Shown here: positions 45,678 to 54,425 of the stretch, one piece after another
Position numbering within the stretch: the stretch's first letter is position 1
Layout of the letters: each line of letters starts with the position of its first letter
Origin: Vitreimonas flagellata
GTDB lineage: Bacteria; Pseudomonadota; Alphaproteobacteria; Caulobacterales; Aquidulcibacteraceae
NCBI RefSeq assembly: GCF_004634425.1
Contig: NZ_SBJL01000002.1
Span: 682,001 to 746,000, forward strand
DNA length: 64,000 nucleotides
Direction: 5' to 3'
Notes under the pieces: generated by a model
Database searches by the model: none
What the model was told of the DNA's origin: nothing
What the model saw: the letters and a program-made list of their open reading frames with translations, nothing else
Made by a program: the position numbers and the translations under genes

Positions 45678-48002
45678 ATGAGCGGGCGAAAGCTTGAGGG
45701 CAAAATCTATAAGCGGGCGCTGTTTCTAGCGGCCGGCGTGGCGCTTGGCGCGCTCGGCACGGCAGTGCCAGCGTACGCGCAAGACGAAGACGAGATCGTC
45801 GTCACCGCGCAACGTCGCGTGGAGCGCCAGATCGAGGTGCCGATTTCACTGACGGCGCTAACCGGCGATCAACTCGATCGCGCCGGCATCGACAACGTGC
45901 AAGAGCTCGCGCAAGTCACGCCAGGCTTCATCTTTGAAGACAGCCTCATTTCATCAGGCCAACGCGCGCGTATTCGCGGCATCGGCAGCCCGACCTTCAC
46001 CAGCGGCGTTGAAACCAGCGTCAGCGTCGTCATCGACGGCGTGGTCACCGGCCCGACGGGCTCTGGCTTGTCCAACCTATTCGACGTGGAGCGCGTTGAA
46101 GTTCTACGCGGCCCGCAAGGCACCTTGTTCGGCAAAAACTCCACCGCCGGCGTGGTCAGCGTCACGACGCGCGGCCCGACCGATGAATTCGAAGCGTATC
46201 TGAACGTCTCGCGCACTTGGGACGATTTCAGCGATGAAGTCGACTACGCCTCGACACGCGTTGAGGGCGCGGTCAGCGGGCCGCTTGGCCCGGATACGCG
46301 TGCACGCTTGGCCATGTTCACGCTCGTGGACGACGAAGGCCTCGCCTATAACAACTTCCTGGACACCGATGAGAACCGCCGCAACCAGTGGGGCACGCGC
46401 TTCTCGTTCGAGCAAGATATCGGCCAGTGGGGTTTCGACCTCAGCGCCGCGTATATCGAGACCAATGATCGTTGCTGCGGCCCGACCTTCCGCGAAATCG
46501 ATCCGGACGTGCTCGCGGACGTCAACAATGGCGCGCCTACGCCCGCTGGCTTTGGCCGCATTCCCACGCTGATCGCGCTCGCCGCCGCCAACAATATCGA
46601 GATTGGCCCGGAAAATCGCACATCGATGGCGTCTGATCGCGTCGGCGAAAGCACCACCACGGCGCATGTCAGCCTCACAGCGGATTATGAGTTCGACAAC
46701 GGCTTCATTTTCCGTTCGATCACGGGCTATCGCCATTGGACGAGCTACGGCGAAGACGATTCAGAGCGTATGGCCGTTGATATTGCCGACGCCACGTTCG
46801 GCGACATCGATCTGAAAATCTTTAGCGAAGAGCTCCAGCTGATCTCGCCCGGCGACGGCCGCCTCAACTACGTGCTTGGCCTCTACTATTACGATCAAAG
46901 CCTCGACGATACGTTCCGCGTCGGCGGCGCGCTCGGCACGGCCAACCCGCTGCAAGCCGTCTCGACCGCGAACAGTCTGATCGAGGTGACCAATTGGGCG
47001 GTGTTCGCCAACGCCACCTACGATCTCACGGACTCGTTGGAAGTCTTGGGTGGCATCCGCCTCCTTAGCGAAGAGCAATCCATGGCCGGCGTTCGCGTCG
47101 GCACCTTCTTCGGCGCGAACCGTCCGTTCCAAGAAGTGTCGGTGCAGGACGAAGATTGGGTGGGGCGCGCAGGCCTGCGCTATGCGCCGAACCGGGATCT
47201 CTCGATCTTCGCCACGGTCAGCCGCGGCTATAAAGGTTCGGGCCTCAACAATTCGAACAGCGGTCCGTTCTTCTCGCCAGCCAACAGCGCCGATCCAATT
47301 CTCGATCCGGAAACGGTGATGAGCTACGAGGTGGGTTGGAAGCAACGCTGGTTTGGTGGAGCTCTCGAAACCAACATCGTGGCCTACCATTCGGAGTTCC
47401 AGGACTTCCAGACCTCGGCCTTTGACGGCGCGTCCAACACGTTCTCGCTTCGCAACGCCGGCGTTATCACGCTCGACGGTATCGAAATCGATGCAACGGC
47501 GCGGCCTTGGGAGGGCGCCTCATTCACACTGGGCGCCGCCTACATCGAGGCAATCTTCGATGAATTCGAAGGTGCGCCTTGCACAGCGATCCAATCGACC
47601 TACGGCATTTGCCCTCCAGCGACACCAACTTCGCTGGCCGGCCAAGACCTGTCGGGCCGAGCAGTCGATGGCGCTCCGGAGCTGCAAATCTCCCTCAGCG
47701 GTCGCCAAGACTTCCCGCTGGGCTCTTATGGCGCCTATGTGAGCGGCGATGTCTCCTATCGCTCGGAAGTGAACTACAATTCGGATCTCGATCCGATGCT
47801 TGTGCAGGAAGGCTTCTCCGTCGCGAACTTCCGCGCCGGTCTCATGCCGAACGACAATATCGAGATCGTCGGCTTTGTCGAAAACGCCTTTGACGAAACC
47901 TATGCCTTGCGCATTTCGCCGGCCCCACTCCTCCCCGGGGTTACGTCGCACTATCTCGCGCCCGGTCGCACCATTGGTGTCGAACTGCGCTTGACGCGTT
48001 AA
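45678..48002 (+). CDS. TonB-dependent outer-membrane receptor
   Basis: 774 residues from ATG 45678. A signal peptide ends near residue 35 (TAVPAYAQ), followed by a TonB-box-like DEDEIVVTAQRR. The plug domain (~50-160) holds IPISLTAL-type, RIRGIGSPTFTSGVETSVSVV and VEVLRGPQGTLFGKNSTAGVVSVTTR. The rest is a 22-stranded barrel pattern with many aromatic-rich strands. The C-terminus ends LAPGRTIGVELRLTR rather than in the usual aromatic residue. Closest to the broad oligosaccharide/lignin/terpenoid-type receptors, not siderophore-specific by sequence. Its position suggests uptake of the substrate of the nearby catabolic genes. Confidence 0.93.
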   Translation: MSGRKLEGKIYKRALFLAAGVALGALGTAVPAYAQDEDEIVVTAQRRVERQIEVPISLTALTGDQLDRAGIDNVQELAQVTPGFIFEDSLISSGQRARIRGIGSPTFTSGVETSVSVVIDGVVTGPTGSGLSNLFDVERVEVLRGPQGTLFGKNSTAGVVSVTTRGPTDEFEAYLNVSRTWDDFSDEVDYASTRVEGAVSGPLGPDTRARLAMFTLVDDEGLAYNNFLDTDENRRNQWGTRFSFEQDIGQWGFDLSAAYIETNDRCCGPTFREIDPDVLADVNNGAPTPAGFGRIPTLIALAAANNIEIGPENRTSMASDRVGESTTTAHVSLTADYEFDNGFIFRSITGYRHWTSYGEDDSERMAVDIADATFGDIDLKIFSEELQLISPGDGRLNYVLGLYYYDQSLDDTFRVGGALGTANPLQAVSTANSLIEVTNWAVFANATYDLTDSLEVLGGIRLLSEEQSMAGVRVGTFFGANRPFQEVSVQDEDWVGRAGLRYAPNRDLSIFATVSRGYKGSGLNNSNSGPFFSPANSADPILDPETVMSYEVGWKQRWFGGALETNIVAYHSEFQDFQTSAFDGASNTFSLRNAGVITLDGIEIDATARPWEGASFTLGAAYIEAIFDEFEGAPCTAIQSTYGICPPATPTSLAGQDLSGRAVDGAPELQISLSGRQDFPLGSYGAYVSGDVSYRSEVNYNSDLDPMLVQEGFSVANFRAGLMPNDNIEIVGFVENAFDETYALRISPAPLLPGVTSHYLAPGRTIGVELRLTR

Positions 48003-48011
48003 GGCCCTTCA

Positions 48012-48052
48012 AGACCCTGTTGCGAGTCCCGCAACAGGGTCTTTTTCTTTTG
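48012..48052 (+). terminator. Rho-independent terminator of the TonB receptor
   Basis: AGACCCTGTTGCG (48012-48024) and CGCAACAGGGTCT (48030-48042) form a perfect 13-bp stem with an AGTCC loop, followed by TTTTCTTTTG. It starts 10 bases after the receptor stop. Readthrough to the MFS gene, 15 bases beyond, is possible. Confidence 0.93.
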
Positions 48053-48066
48053 CGCGTGGAGTACGC

Positions 48067-49434
48067 ATGACCAGCATCGACGCCGATAAGAGCGATCCCA
48101 CCGCGCCGCAAACGACAGAACAGCCCTGGCCCGATCGGCGCTACGCCTGGTTCGTCGTCACGCTTCTGGTGCTTGCGTTCACCAGCTCCTTCATCGACCG
48201 CCAGATCGTATCCCTGCTGGTCGGCCCGATTCGCGCAGACCTCAATATCTCGGACACGCAGTTCAGTCTGCTCGTCGGTCTCGCATTCTCAATCTTCTAT
48301 TCCTTCTGCGGCCTGCCGATCGCCTATGCCGCCGATCGTTATAGCCGACGTTGGATCATCACGGCGGGTGTCTTTTCCTGGAGCATCATGACCGCACTCT
48401 GCGGTTTGGCCGGCAGCTTCTGGCAATTGTTCTGGGCGCGCGTCGGCGTTGGCGTCGGCGAAGCGACTCTGACGCCTTCCGCCTCATCGCTGATCTCCGA
48501 TTATTTCCCGCGCGAACGCCGCGGCCTGGCCATGGCCGTATACGCCACCGGCGTTTATTGGGGCTCCGGCCTCGCGCTGATGATCGGCGGCCTTGTTGTG
48601 CGCGCCGTCGAGAATGCACCGCCTGTCGTGTTGCCGATCGTGGGCGAACTGCGCGCTTGGCAGACCGTGTTCTTCATTGTCGGACTGCCGGGGATTCTGC
48701 TTGCGCTCTTGATGCTGCTGATCCGCGAGCCGGTTCGCCGCGGCGCGGCGCCGACGAGCGGCGAAGCCAAAGAAAAGCTCGCGCCAGTTTTGCCCTTCCT
48801 TGCCAAGAATGCCGGCGCGATCGCTTCGATCTTCATGGGCTTCACGCTGCTCGGCATGGTCGTGATCGCCTATCTGACCTGGATTCCAGCGATCTTCATG
48901 CGCTCGTTCGGCTGGGACGCTGCACAAGTGGGCCTCACCTTCGGCGCCATCGTTATCGTGTTCGGCACCGGCGGCATTCTCGCTGGCGGCTTCATCACCG
49001 ATTGGCTGACGCGGAAGGGCCATCAAGACGCAGCGGTGCGCGCTGGCCTCTATGGTGGCGTAGCAACGATATTCCTGGCCGCGCTCGCGCCGCTCTTGCC
49101 GACTCCCGAGCTCATTCTCGCCGGCGCCGCCTTGGCGCTCTTCGCTTCGACCTCGACGCAAGCGCTTCCGGTAGTCGCGATCCAATTTATGACGCCAAAC
49201 AATCTGCGGGCGCGCATGGCGGCGATCTATTTCATGGTCGGCAGCCTGCTCATCTTCACGGGTGGCCCGACGCTCGTCGCATTGTTCACAGACTATGTGT
49301 TCCGGGACGATGCGGCCGTCCGCTATTCGCTCGCCGCAGTTTGCGCGGTTATCGCACCGATCGGCGTGTTGTTGATGTTCTTGGCCTTGAAGCCTTACCG
49401 GCGCAGCGTCGCCGAGGCCGCCGCCTGGGAGTAA
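48067..49434 (+). CDS. MFS transporter, spinster-like
   Basis: 455 residues with 12 predicted membrane helices and a short cytoplasmic start. Landmarks: FIDRQIVSLLVGPI in helix 1, loop 2-3 motif A AADRYSRRWII, RVGVGVGEATLTPSASSL in helices 4-5 and the central loop (~residues 220-245). The pattern matches the spinster group of MFS carriers, which move amphipathic or lipid-like compounds. It has a GGAG site, follows the receptor terminator and is separated by only three bases from the LLM oxidoreductase gene, so the two probably form one transcript. Confidence 0.92.
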   Translation: MTSIDADKSDPTAPQTTEQPWPDRRYAWFVVTLLVLAFTSSFIDRQIVSLLVGPIRADLNISDTQFSLLVGLAFSIFYSFCGLPIAYAADRYSRRWIITAGVFSWSIMTALCGLAGSFWQLFWARVGVGVGEATLTPSASSLISDYFPRERRGLAMAVYATGVYWGSGLALMIGGLVVRAVENAPPVVLPIVGELRAWQTVFFIVGLPGILLALLMLLIREPVRRGAAPTSGEAKEKLAPVLPFLAKNAGAIASIFMGFTLLGMVVIAYLTWIPAIFMRSFGWDAAQVGLTFGAIVIVFGTGGILAGGFITDWLTRKGHQDAAVRAGLYGGVATIFLAALAPLLPTPELILAGAALALFASTSTQALPVVAIQFMTPNNLRARMAAIYFMVGSLLIFTGGPTLVALFTDYVFRDDAAVRYSLAAVCAVIAPIGVLLMFLALKPYRRSVAEAAAWE

Positions 49435-49437
49435 TAA

Positions 49438-50316
49438 ATGGATATCGGATTGTCCTGCCGTCTCGGCGACCAAGACGCGATCGACATTAGCTACGTGCGC
49501 GCCCTTGCAGAGACGATGGAAGCCGTAGGCTTCGCGTCGATGTGGGTGCCCGAACACATCGTTTTCTTCTCGAAGTACAATTCGAAATACCCGTACAGCG
49601 AGGACGGCACGCCGCCGTTCGGCACCGATATTGGACTCTTTGACTCGCTGCTCGTGTTCGCCGCGGCGGCGCAAGTCACGACCAAGCTGCGCTTCGCCAC
49701 CAGCGTGATGGTGTTGCCAGAGCGCCCGGCGCTGCTGACGGCCAAGGAAGTGATGACGCTCGATCACTTGACCAAAGGCCGATATCAACTCGGCGTCGGC
49801 TCAGGCTGGTCGCAGGAAGAGTATGAGGCGCTGGGCGTTTCGTTCGACAAACGCGGCAAGCGCTTCGACGAATACATCCTCGCCATCAAAGCTGCCTGGA
49901 CACAGGACAATGCCAGCTTCCACGGCGAGTTCGTGAACTTCGACAATGTCGTGCTGCTGCCGAAGCCTTATACGCCGGGCGGTCCGCCCTTCATCATTGG
50001 TGGCGATTCCGATCCCGCCATGCGCCGCGCCGCCACGATCGGCGACGGCTGGTATTCGTGGTGGAAGGGCTACGAGATCGAGCCGCACATCGAGAAATTC
50101 CGCGGCGTGATGGAGAAGCACAATCGTAGCTTCGACGGCTACCATTTGAAGATCGGCTCGCCGCACCGCGGCGAACCGCCGGAAACGCTGATCAAAAAGG
50201 TCGAAACCGTGAAGAAGCTTGGCGCCGAGGAATTCGTGATCGCCGTGCCGGTCGAGCCGAGGACGATGGAGCGCGATCTACGCTTCTGGGCCGAAGCCGC
50301 GGGGATCAAGGGCTAG
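49438..50316 (+). CDS. LLM-class F420-dependent oxidoreductase, copy 1
   Basis: 292 residues. A luciferase-like TIM-barrel enzyme of the TIGR03619 type (probable F420-dependent). Features: WVPEHIVFF, YPYSEDGTPPFG, VAAAQVTTKLRFATSVMVLP-like, LDHLTKGRYQLGVGSGW and IIGGDSDPAMRRAA. It is closely related to the enzyme at 56372-57268, with long identical stretches. Cofactor F420 is suggested by family and by the FbiC and F420-reductase genes downstream, though some relatives use FMN. It starts three bases after the MFS gene and its end overlaps the convergent NTF2-like gene by 11 bases. Confidence 0.88.
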   Translation: MDIGLSCRLGDQDAIDISYVRALAETMEAVGFASMWVPEHIVFFSKYNSKYPYSEDGTPPFGTDIGLFDSLLVFAAAAQVTTKLRFATSVMVLPERPALLTAKEVMTLDHLTKGRYQLGVGSGWSQEEYEALGVSFDKRGKRFDEYILAIKAAWTQDNASFHGEFVNFDNVVLLPKPYTPGGPPFIIGGDSDPAMRRAATIGDGWYSWWKGYEIEPHIEKFRGVMEKHNRSFDGYHLKIGSPHRGEPPETLIKKVETVKKLGAEEFVIAVPVEPRTMERDLRFWAEAAGIKG

Positions 50317-50752
50317 CGCGCTTCAGGCGGCGAAAGCCTGGGTCCACGTCGAGGCCGCGAATGCCGGCGACGTGGAGTTCACGGCGCGCGATCCGCCAGC
50401 GCCCCCCCTCCAAACGCAATTGATCCGCATAGCGCCCCCAGACTTCCAAGTCGGGGGCGTTTTCGGCTCTGTGCCATGCGTAGATGTACGACCACGCCGT
50501 TGCGCGCGTATCATCGATCAATTCGATGTCGATGTTTGAGGCGTGATGGCTCGTGCTATGGTAGCGCGCGATCACGCCTTCCACGAGCTTCTTGATCTGA
50601 TCGCGGCCGGCGCGTTGCGAGCGGCCGTCGTCGTGCACGCCATCATGCGTGTACAGGGCCGCGAATTCATCGGCGCGGCCCTCGTCCACGAAACGGCAAT
50701 AATCGTGCAGCGTCCGGCTTATGGCTCGATAAACCTCATCGCCGGACGCCAT
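50306..50752 (-). CDS. SnoaL/NTF2-like protein, copy 1
   Basis: 148 residues from ATG 50752 with AAAGGGGC upstream. Single NTF2-like cone: helices with DYCRFVDEGRADEFAALY, sheet with HHASNIDIELID, then YIYAWHRAENAPDLEVWGRYADQLR and GGRWRIARRELHVAGIRG. It is a clear paralogue of the protein at 53976-54425. NTF2-like folds include ring-hydroxylase small subunits, isomerases and hydratases; a His/Asp pair in the pocket is possible. It is 11 bases downstream of an acyl-CoA dehydrogenase gene and is likely in its operon. Confidence 0.85.
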   Translation of the reverse strand: MASGDEVYRAISRTLHDYCRFVDEGRADEFAALYTHDGVHDDGRSQRAGRDQIKKLVEGVIARYHSTSHHASNIDIELIDDTRATAWSYIYAWHRAENAPDLEVWGRYADQLRLEGGRWRIARRELHVAGIRGLDVDPGFRRLKRASP

Positions 50753-50763
50753 GTGTCGCCCCT

Positions 50764-51936
50764 TTAAGTCGCCAAGCGCAGGCGCGCGGCGATGTTGTTG
50801 CGTTGCATGTTGGACGAACCGCCCACGATCGGGAAGCAGACGATGTCGCGCAGATAGCGTTCCATGTCGTAATCGACCGCCAAACCGTACGCACCCATCA
50901 CACGTTGGCACATCATCACAATCTCCACGCCCGTGTCGGCAATGAAGAGCTTGGCCATCGACGTCTCGACCGAGCACGGCCGGCCTTCGTTGGCCAACCA
51001 AGCGGCATGATAGAGCATGTGGCGGCAGGCCTGCAGCTTCGTCTTCGCTTCCACCAGCGCGTGACGCACGGCTTGGTGCGCCGAGATCGGCTTGCCGAAT
51101 TGCTTGCGTTCTTGCGCATATTTCCAAGCATCATCCACAGCGGCCCAAGCGATGCCGAGCGCGCATGCCGCCGTCTCGAGCTTTTCAACATCGAGCGCTC
51201 GGCCAGCGAGCATCTTCCAGCCTTGGTTCCAGCCTTCCGGGCCCCCCAGTACGTTCTCGACCGGCACTTCGACGTTCTCGAGGATCGTATCGGTCGTTTC
51301 CGCGAAGCGAATGCAGGAATGGTCGATCGTGTGCACGGTGATGCCTGGCGACTTTGCCGGGACCAGCACCATCGACAAATTCTGATAGCGCGGCGCGTCC
51401 GCGTCGGACTTGCAGAGACAGAACAGCCAATCGGCGTCCTTGATCGCCGTGCACCAGCGCTTCGTGCCGTTTATGATGACCTTCGTGCCATCCGCGCTCA
51501 GGCGCGCCGTCGTCGTTACGCTGGCAAGGTCGCCGCCAACGTCCGGTTCGGAGAGGCCGTAGGCGAACACGAGTTCGCCGCGCGCGATCTTCGGCAGGAA
51601 TTCCTGTTTCTGCGCTTCGGACCCGTTCTCGCCGATATTCAAACCGCCGTAGAAGGCGCAGTGAATGTAGGGCGCGGCCACTGCGCCGCCGCGCTTGGCG
51701 AATTCTTCAACAACGGCGATCGCCGCGACGATGTCGATGCCGGCGCCGCCATACTTCTCCTCAACCGTGAGGCCGGTGATGCCCATCGGGCCGTATTTGT
51801 CGAACAGCTCCACGCGTGGGAAATACGCGATCTTATCCCAGGCGCGGATCTTCTCGCGCGGCGCTTCCTTCTCGATGAAGCGGCGCAGACTGTCGCGCAG
51901 CATGGTGATGTGTTCGGGTTCGTCCTGGAAATACAT
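50764..51936 (-). CDS. Acyl-CoA dehydrogenase
   Basis: 390 residues. FAD-dependent family with MGITGLTVEEKYGGAGIDI, VFAYGLSEPDVGGDLASV, KRWCTAIKDADWLF in the middle domain, and RKQFGKPISAHQAVRHALVEAKT followed by VMGAYGLAVDYDMERYLRDI in the C-terminal domain. The expected SEPDVGGD loop and substrate-binding region look intact. Neighbours are enoyl-CoA hydratase eight bases upstream and an NTF2-like gene downstream. With the kinase gene across the divergent gap, it could serve 4-hydroxyacyl-CoA breakdown. Confidence 0.93.
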   Translation of the reverse strand: MYFQDEPEHITMLRDSLRRFIEKEAPREKIRAWDKIAYFPRVELFDKYGPMGITGLTVEEKYGGAGIDIVAAIAVVEEFAKRGGAVAAPYIHCAFYGGLNIGENGSEAQKQEFLPKIARGELVFAYGLSEPDVGGDLASVTTTARLSADGTKVIINGTKRWCTAIKDADWLFCLCKSDADAPRYQNLSMVLVPAKSPGITVHTIDHSCIRFAETTDTILENVEVPVENVLGGPEGWNQGWKMLAGRALDVEKLETAACALGIAWAAVDDAWKYAQERKQFGKPISAHQAVRHALVEAKTKLQACRHMLYHAAWLANEGRPCSVETSMAKLFIADTGVEIVMMCQRVMGAYGLAVDYDMERYLRDIVCFPIVGGSSNMQRNNIAARLRLAT

Positions 51937-51944
51937 GGCTGGTC

Positions 51945-52739
51945 CTATTCTCCGACGAACTTGGCCGGACGTTTTTCAACAAAGGCGCGGACCGCCTCTT
52001 GGTGGTCCTTCGAGCTATTGGTGACCGTCTCATAGCCCATGCAGGCGTCCATCACCTGGTTGGCGATGTCGCGCAGTGGGATGTTGACGGCGGCTTTGGT
52101 CCAACGGATCGCTTGACGCGCGCCATTGGCGAGTTCGTCAGCCAAATCATAGACCCGCGCGTCCAACTCTTCCGGCGGCACGACCGCGTTGACGAGACCA
52201 ATGCGCTCCATTTCGGCGGCCGGCATCATCTTGCCCGTGAGCAGGTATTCCTTGGCGCGCGCGTAACCCACGAGCTGCGCCCAGATCACCGCGCCGCCGT
52301 CGCCCGCGACCAAGCCCATCTTCACGTGCGGATCGCCAATGCTGGCTTTCGTGCTGGCGATGATGATGTCGCAGAGCAGCGCGATCGAAGCGCCGAGGCC
52401 GGCGGCGGGGCCATTCAGGCGGCAGATGATCGGCTTTTCGAGATCGATCAGGCTATAGACGATGCGCTTCGCATGCGGCGCCAGGCGTTCGAAAATCCGC
52501 GGATTGTCGATCATGCTCTGGAACCATTCCATGTCGCCGCCGGCGCAGAAGCTTTTGCCGGCGCCAGTGAGCACGATCACATCGCTGTCGGGATCGTCGG
52601 CGACATCGCTGAACACCGTCGCCAGCTCATCGTGCAATTCGCCATTGACCGAATTGTAGCTCTCCGGCCGGTTGATGATGATGGTGAGAACTTTGCCGCG
52701 GCGCTCAAACGCCAAGGTCTTATAGTCTTCAAATCGCAT
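51945..52739 (-). CDS. Enoyl-CoA hydratase/isomerase family protein
   Basis: 264 residues of the crotonase superfamily: an oxyanion-hole loop AGKSFCAGGDMEWF, then GPAAGLGASIALLCDIIIAS, and PHVKMGLVAGDGGAVIWAQLVG with a Gly-Asp-Gly turn where the catalytic Glu pair is often found, so activity could be hydratase, isomerase or another member of the family. It heads the minus-strand ech-acad-NTF2 operon and is divergent from the phosphotransferase gene. Confidence 0.92.
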   Translation of the reverse strand: MRFEDYKTLAFERRGKVLTIIINRPESYNSVNGELHDELATVFSDVADDPDSDVIVLTGAGKSFCAGGDMEWFQSMIDNPRIFERLAPHAKRIVYSLIDLEKPIICRLNGPAAGLGASIALLCDIIIASTKASIGDPHVKMGLVAGDGGAVIWAQLVGYARAKEYLLTGKMMPAAEMERIGLVNAVVPPEELDARVYDLADELANGARQAIRWTKAAVNIPLRDIANQVMDACMGYETVTNSSKDHQEAVRAFVEKRPAKFVGE

Positions 52740-52812
52740 TACATGCCTCGTCTGATTTGACCTTCACTTTTGGCATTGAGCGCCACAATGCTAGATCACT
52801 CGAATACTTGGC

Positions 52813-52831
52813 AGAGGCGCCAAGCGCCTCT
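52813..52831. promoter_or_regulatory. Perfect 8-bp dyad in the ech/kinase divergent promoter
   Basis: AGAGGCGC (52813-52820) and GCGCCTCT (52824-52831) around CAA, roughly central in the 141-base gap between two divergent operons. No T-run follows, so an operator is likelier than a terminator. The regulator is not encoded nearby. Confidence 0.45.
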
Positions 52832-52880
52832 TCCCTCCCACTCAGATCGGCTAAGGTGCCCCTCGCACACATAATTCGCG

Positions 52881-53963
52881 ATGGGATCAATGGCCGGCGT
52901 CGAAAAGCAGTATCTCGGAAAAACCGTCGACGTGAAAGCGGAGCACGCCTTTGACGTCGCCAAGCTTGAGCAATACCTGACCACCGCCATTCCGGACTTC
53001 GCCGGGCCGCTGACGGCGCGTCAATTCGAGGGCGGCCAATCCAATCCGACCTATTTGCTCACCACGCCGAACGCGCGCTACGTGCTGCGCCGCAAACCGC
53101 CGGGCGTGCTGCTGCCGTCTGCGCACGCGGTCGACCGCGAATTCCGCGTCATGACCGCTTTGGGCGGCGCTGGCTTCCCGGTGGCGCGCGCGCGTCACCT
53201 CTGCACCGATGAATCGATCACCGGCACGATGTTCTTCGTGATGGATTACGTCGACGGGCGCGTGTTCTGGGATCCGCTAATGCCGGACCTCTCGCCCGCT
53301 GATCGGCTCGCCGTGCTGAACGCCGCCGTCGACACACTGGCCGACCTACACAATCTCGATCACGAGAAGCTGGGGCTCGCCGATTACGGCAAGCCGGGCA
53401 ATTTCTTCGCGCGACAGATCGGGCGCTGGTCGAAGCAATACACACAAAGCGCCGTCGAACTGAATCCCGACATGGCCAAGCTGATGGAATGGCTGCCCGG
53501 CGCAGTGCCAGCCGACGATTCCACCTCGCTCATCCACGGCGATTATGGCGTGCACAACCTCCTGCTCGACAAGAACGCGCCCAAGGTGCTCGCCGTGTTG
53601 GATTGGGAGCTTTCGACGCTCGGCCACCCGATTAGCGACCTGCTCTATTTCCTGATCCCATGGTATCGCCCAGACCTGGACGACGGTCGCACCTCGTTCC
53701 GTGGTCTCGACTTCAAAGCCGTTGGTTTGCCGACGATGGATGAAGTCGTCGCCCGCTATTGCGCGCGCACGGGCCGCGCCTCGCTGGATAGCCTCAACTT
53801 CTATTGCGCGTTCAATCTGTTCCGCGCCGCCGCCATCGGCGAGGGCATCGTCGCCCGCGCGCGCCAAGGCAATGCGGCCGCATCGGATGCGGCAAGCTTC
53901 GAAGAAAGCGTCAAAGCCTACGCCGCACGCGGCTGGGAATTCGCACAAGGCGCAAGAGCTTAG
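52881..53963 (+). CDS. APH-family phosphotransferase (ACAD10/LvaA-like)
   Basis: 360 residues from ATG 52881 (52890 also possible). An aminoglycoside-phosphotransferase/choline-kinase fold used on acyl-CoA substrates: QFEGGQSNPTYLL, YVLRRKPPGVLLPSAHAVDREFRV (ATP-binding lobe), FFVMDYVDGRVFWDPLMP, the catalytic loop LIHGDYGVHNLLLD and the metal site VLAVLDWELSTLGHP. This form is known as the kinase domain of human ACAD10/11 and of levulinate-pathway LvaA. It would phosphorylate a 4-hydroxyacyl-CoA before elimination. Divergent from the enoyl-CoA hydratase operon. Confidence 0.9.
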   Translation: MGSMAGVEKQYLGKTVDVKAEHAFDVAKLEQYLTTAIPDFAGPLTARQFEGGQSNPTYLLTTPNARYVLRRKPPGVLLPSAHAVDREFRVMTALGGAGFPVARARHLCTDESITGTMFFVMDYVDGRVFWDPLMPDLSPADRLAVLNAAVDTLADLHNLDHEKLGLADYGKPGNFFARQIGRWSKQYTQSAVELNPDMAKLMEWLPGAVPADDSTSLIHGDYGVHNLLLDKNAPKVLAVLDWELSTLGHPISDLLYFLIPWYRPDLDDGRTSFRGLDFKAVGLPTMDEVVARYCARTGRASLDSLNFYCAFNLFRAAAIGEGIVARARQGNAAASDAASFEESVKAYAARGWEFAQGARA

Positions 53964-53975
53964 GGAGAAAGCAAG

Positions 53976-54425
53976 ATGCAGACAGATGCGGAGGTTCAAG
54001 CTGGCGTGACCGCGACGATGCTCGATTATTGCGAGCTGCTTGATGAAAAGCGCCTGGACGAGTTCGTCGAACTTTTCACGGATGACGTGGAATTCGAGGA
54101 AGGCGGCGTCGCCAAAGGCAAGCCACACGTCCGCAACAAGGTCCGCAAGCTGCTGGCGATGTTTCAGCGCCTAAGCCACCACCTTTCCAACGTGCGCGTG
54201 ACGCGCACCGGCCCAGAGACTGCAAAGGCAAGCGCCTATATCTACGCCTGGCACCACCTCAACGATGGCCGCGTTATGGAAATCTGGGGCCGCTATTTGG
54301 ACGAGCAGCGCTTCGAAGGCGGTCGCTGGAAGATCGCCAAGCGCACCGTGCAGATGCAAGGCGCGCGGGGCTTTGACGATCTCGCGCTGATGCGCGTGCC
54401 GCTGCAGGAGCTGCCGCCGCGATGA
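53976..54425 (+). CDS. SnoaL/NTF2-like protein, copy 2
   Basis: 149 residues, AGGGAGAAAG upstream of ATG 53976. Same layout as the gene at 50306-50752: DYCELLDEKRLDEFVELF, HHLSNVRVTRTG, YIYAWHHLNDGRVMEIWGRY, FEGGRWKIAKRTVQMQGARGF. Such proteins with a pocket formed by the C-terminal helix may be small dehydratases, isomerases or auxiliary subunits. It is 12 bases after the kinase gene and its end overlaps the next start (ATGA), so the three are one operon. Confidence 0.85.
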   Translation: MQTDAEVQAGVTATMLDYCELLDEKRLDEFVELFTDDVEFEEGGVAKGKPHVRNKVRKLLAMFQRLSHHLSNVRVTRTGPETAKASAYIYAWHHLNDGRVMEIWGRYLDEQRFEGGRWKIAKRTVQMQGARGFDDLALMRVPLQELPPR

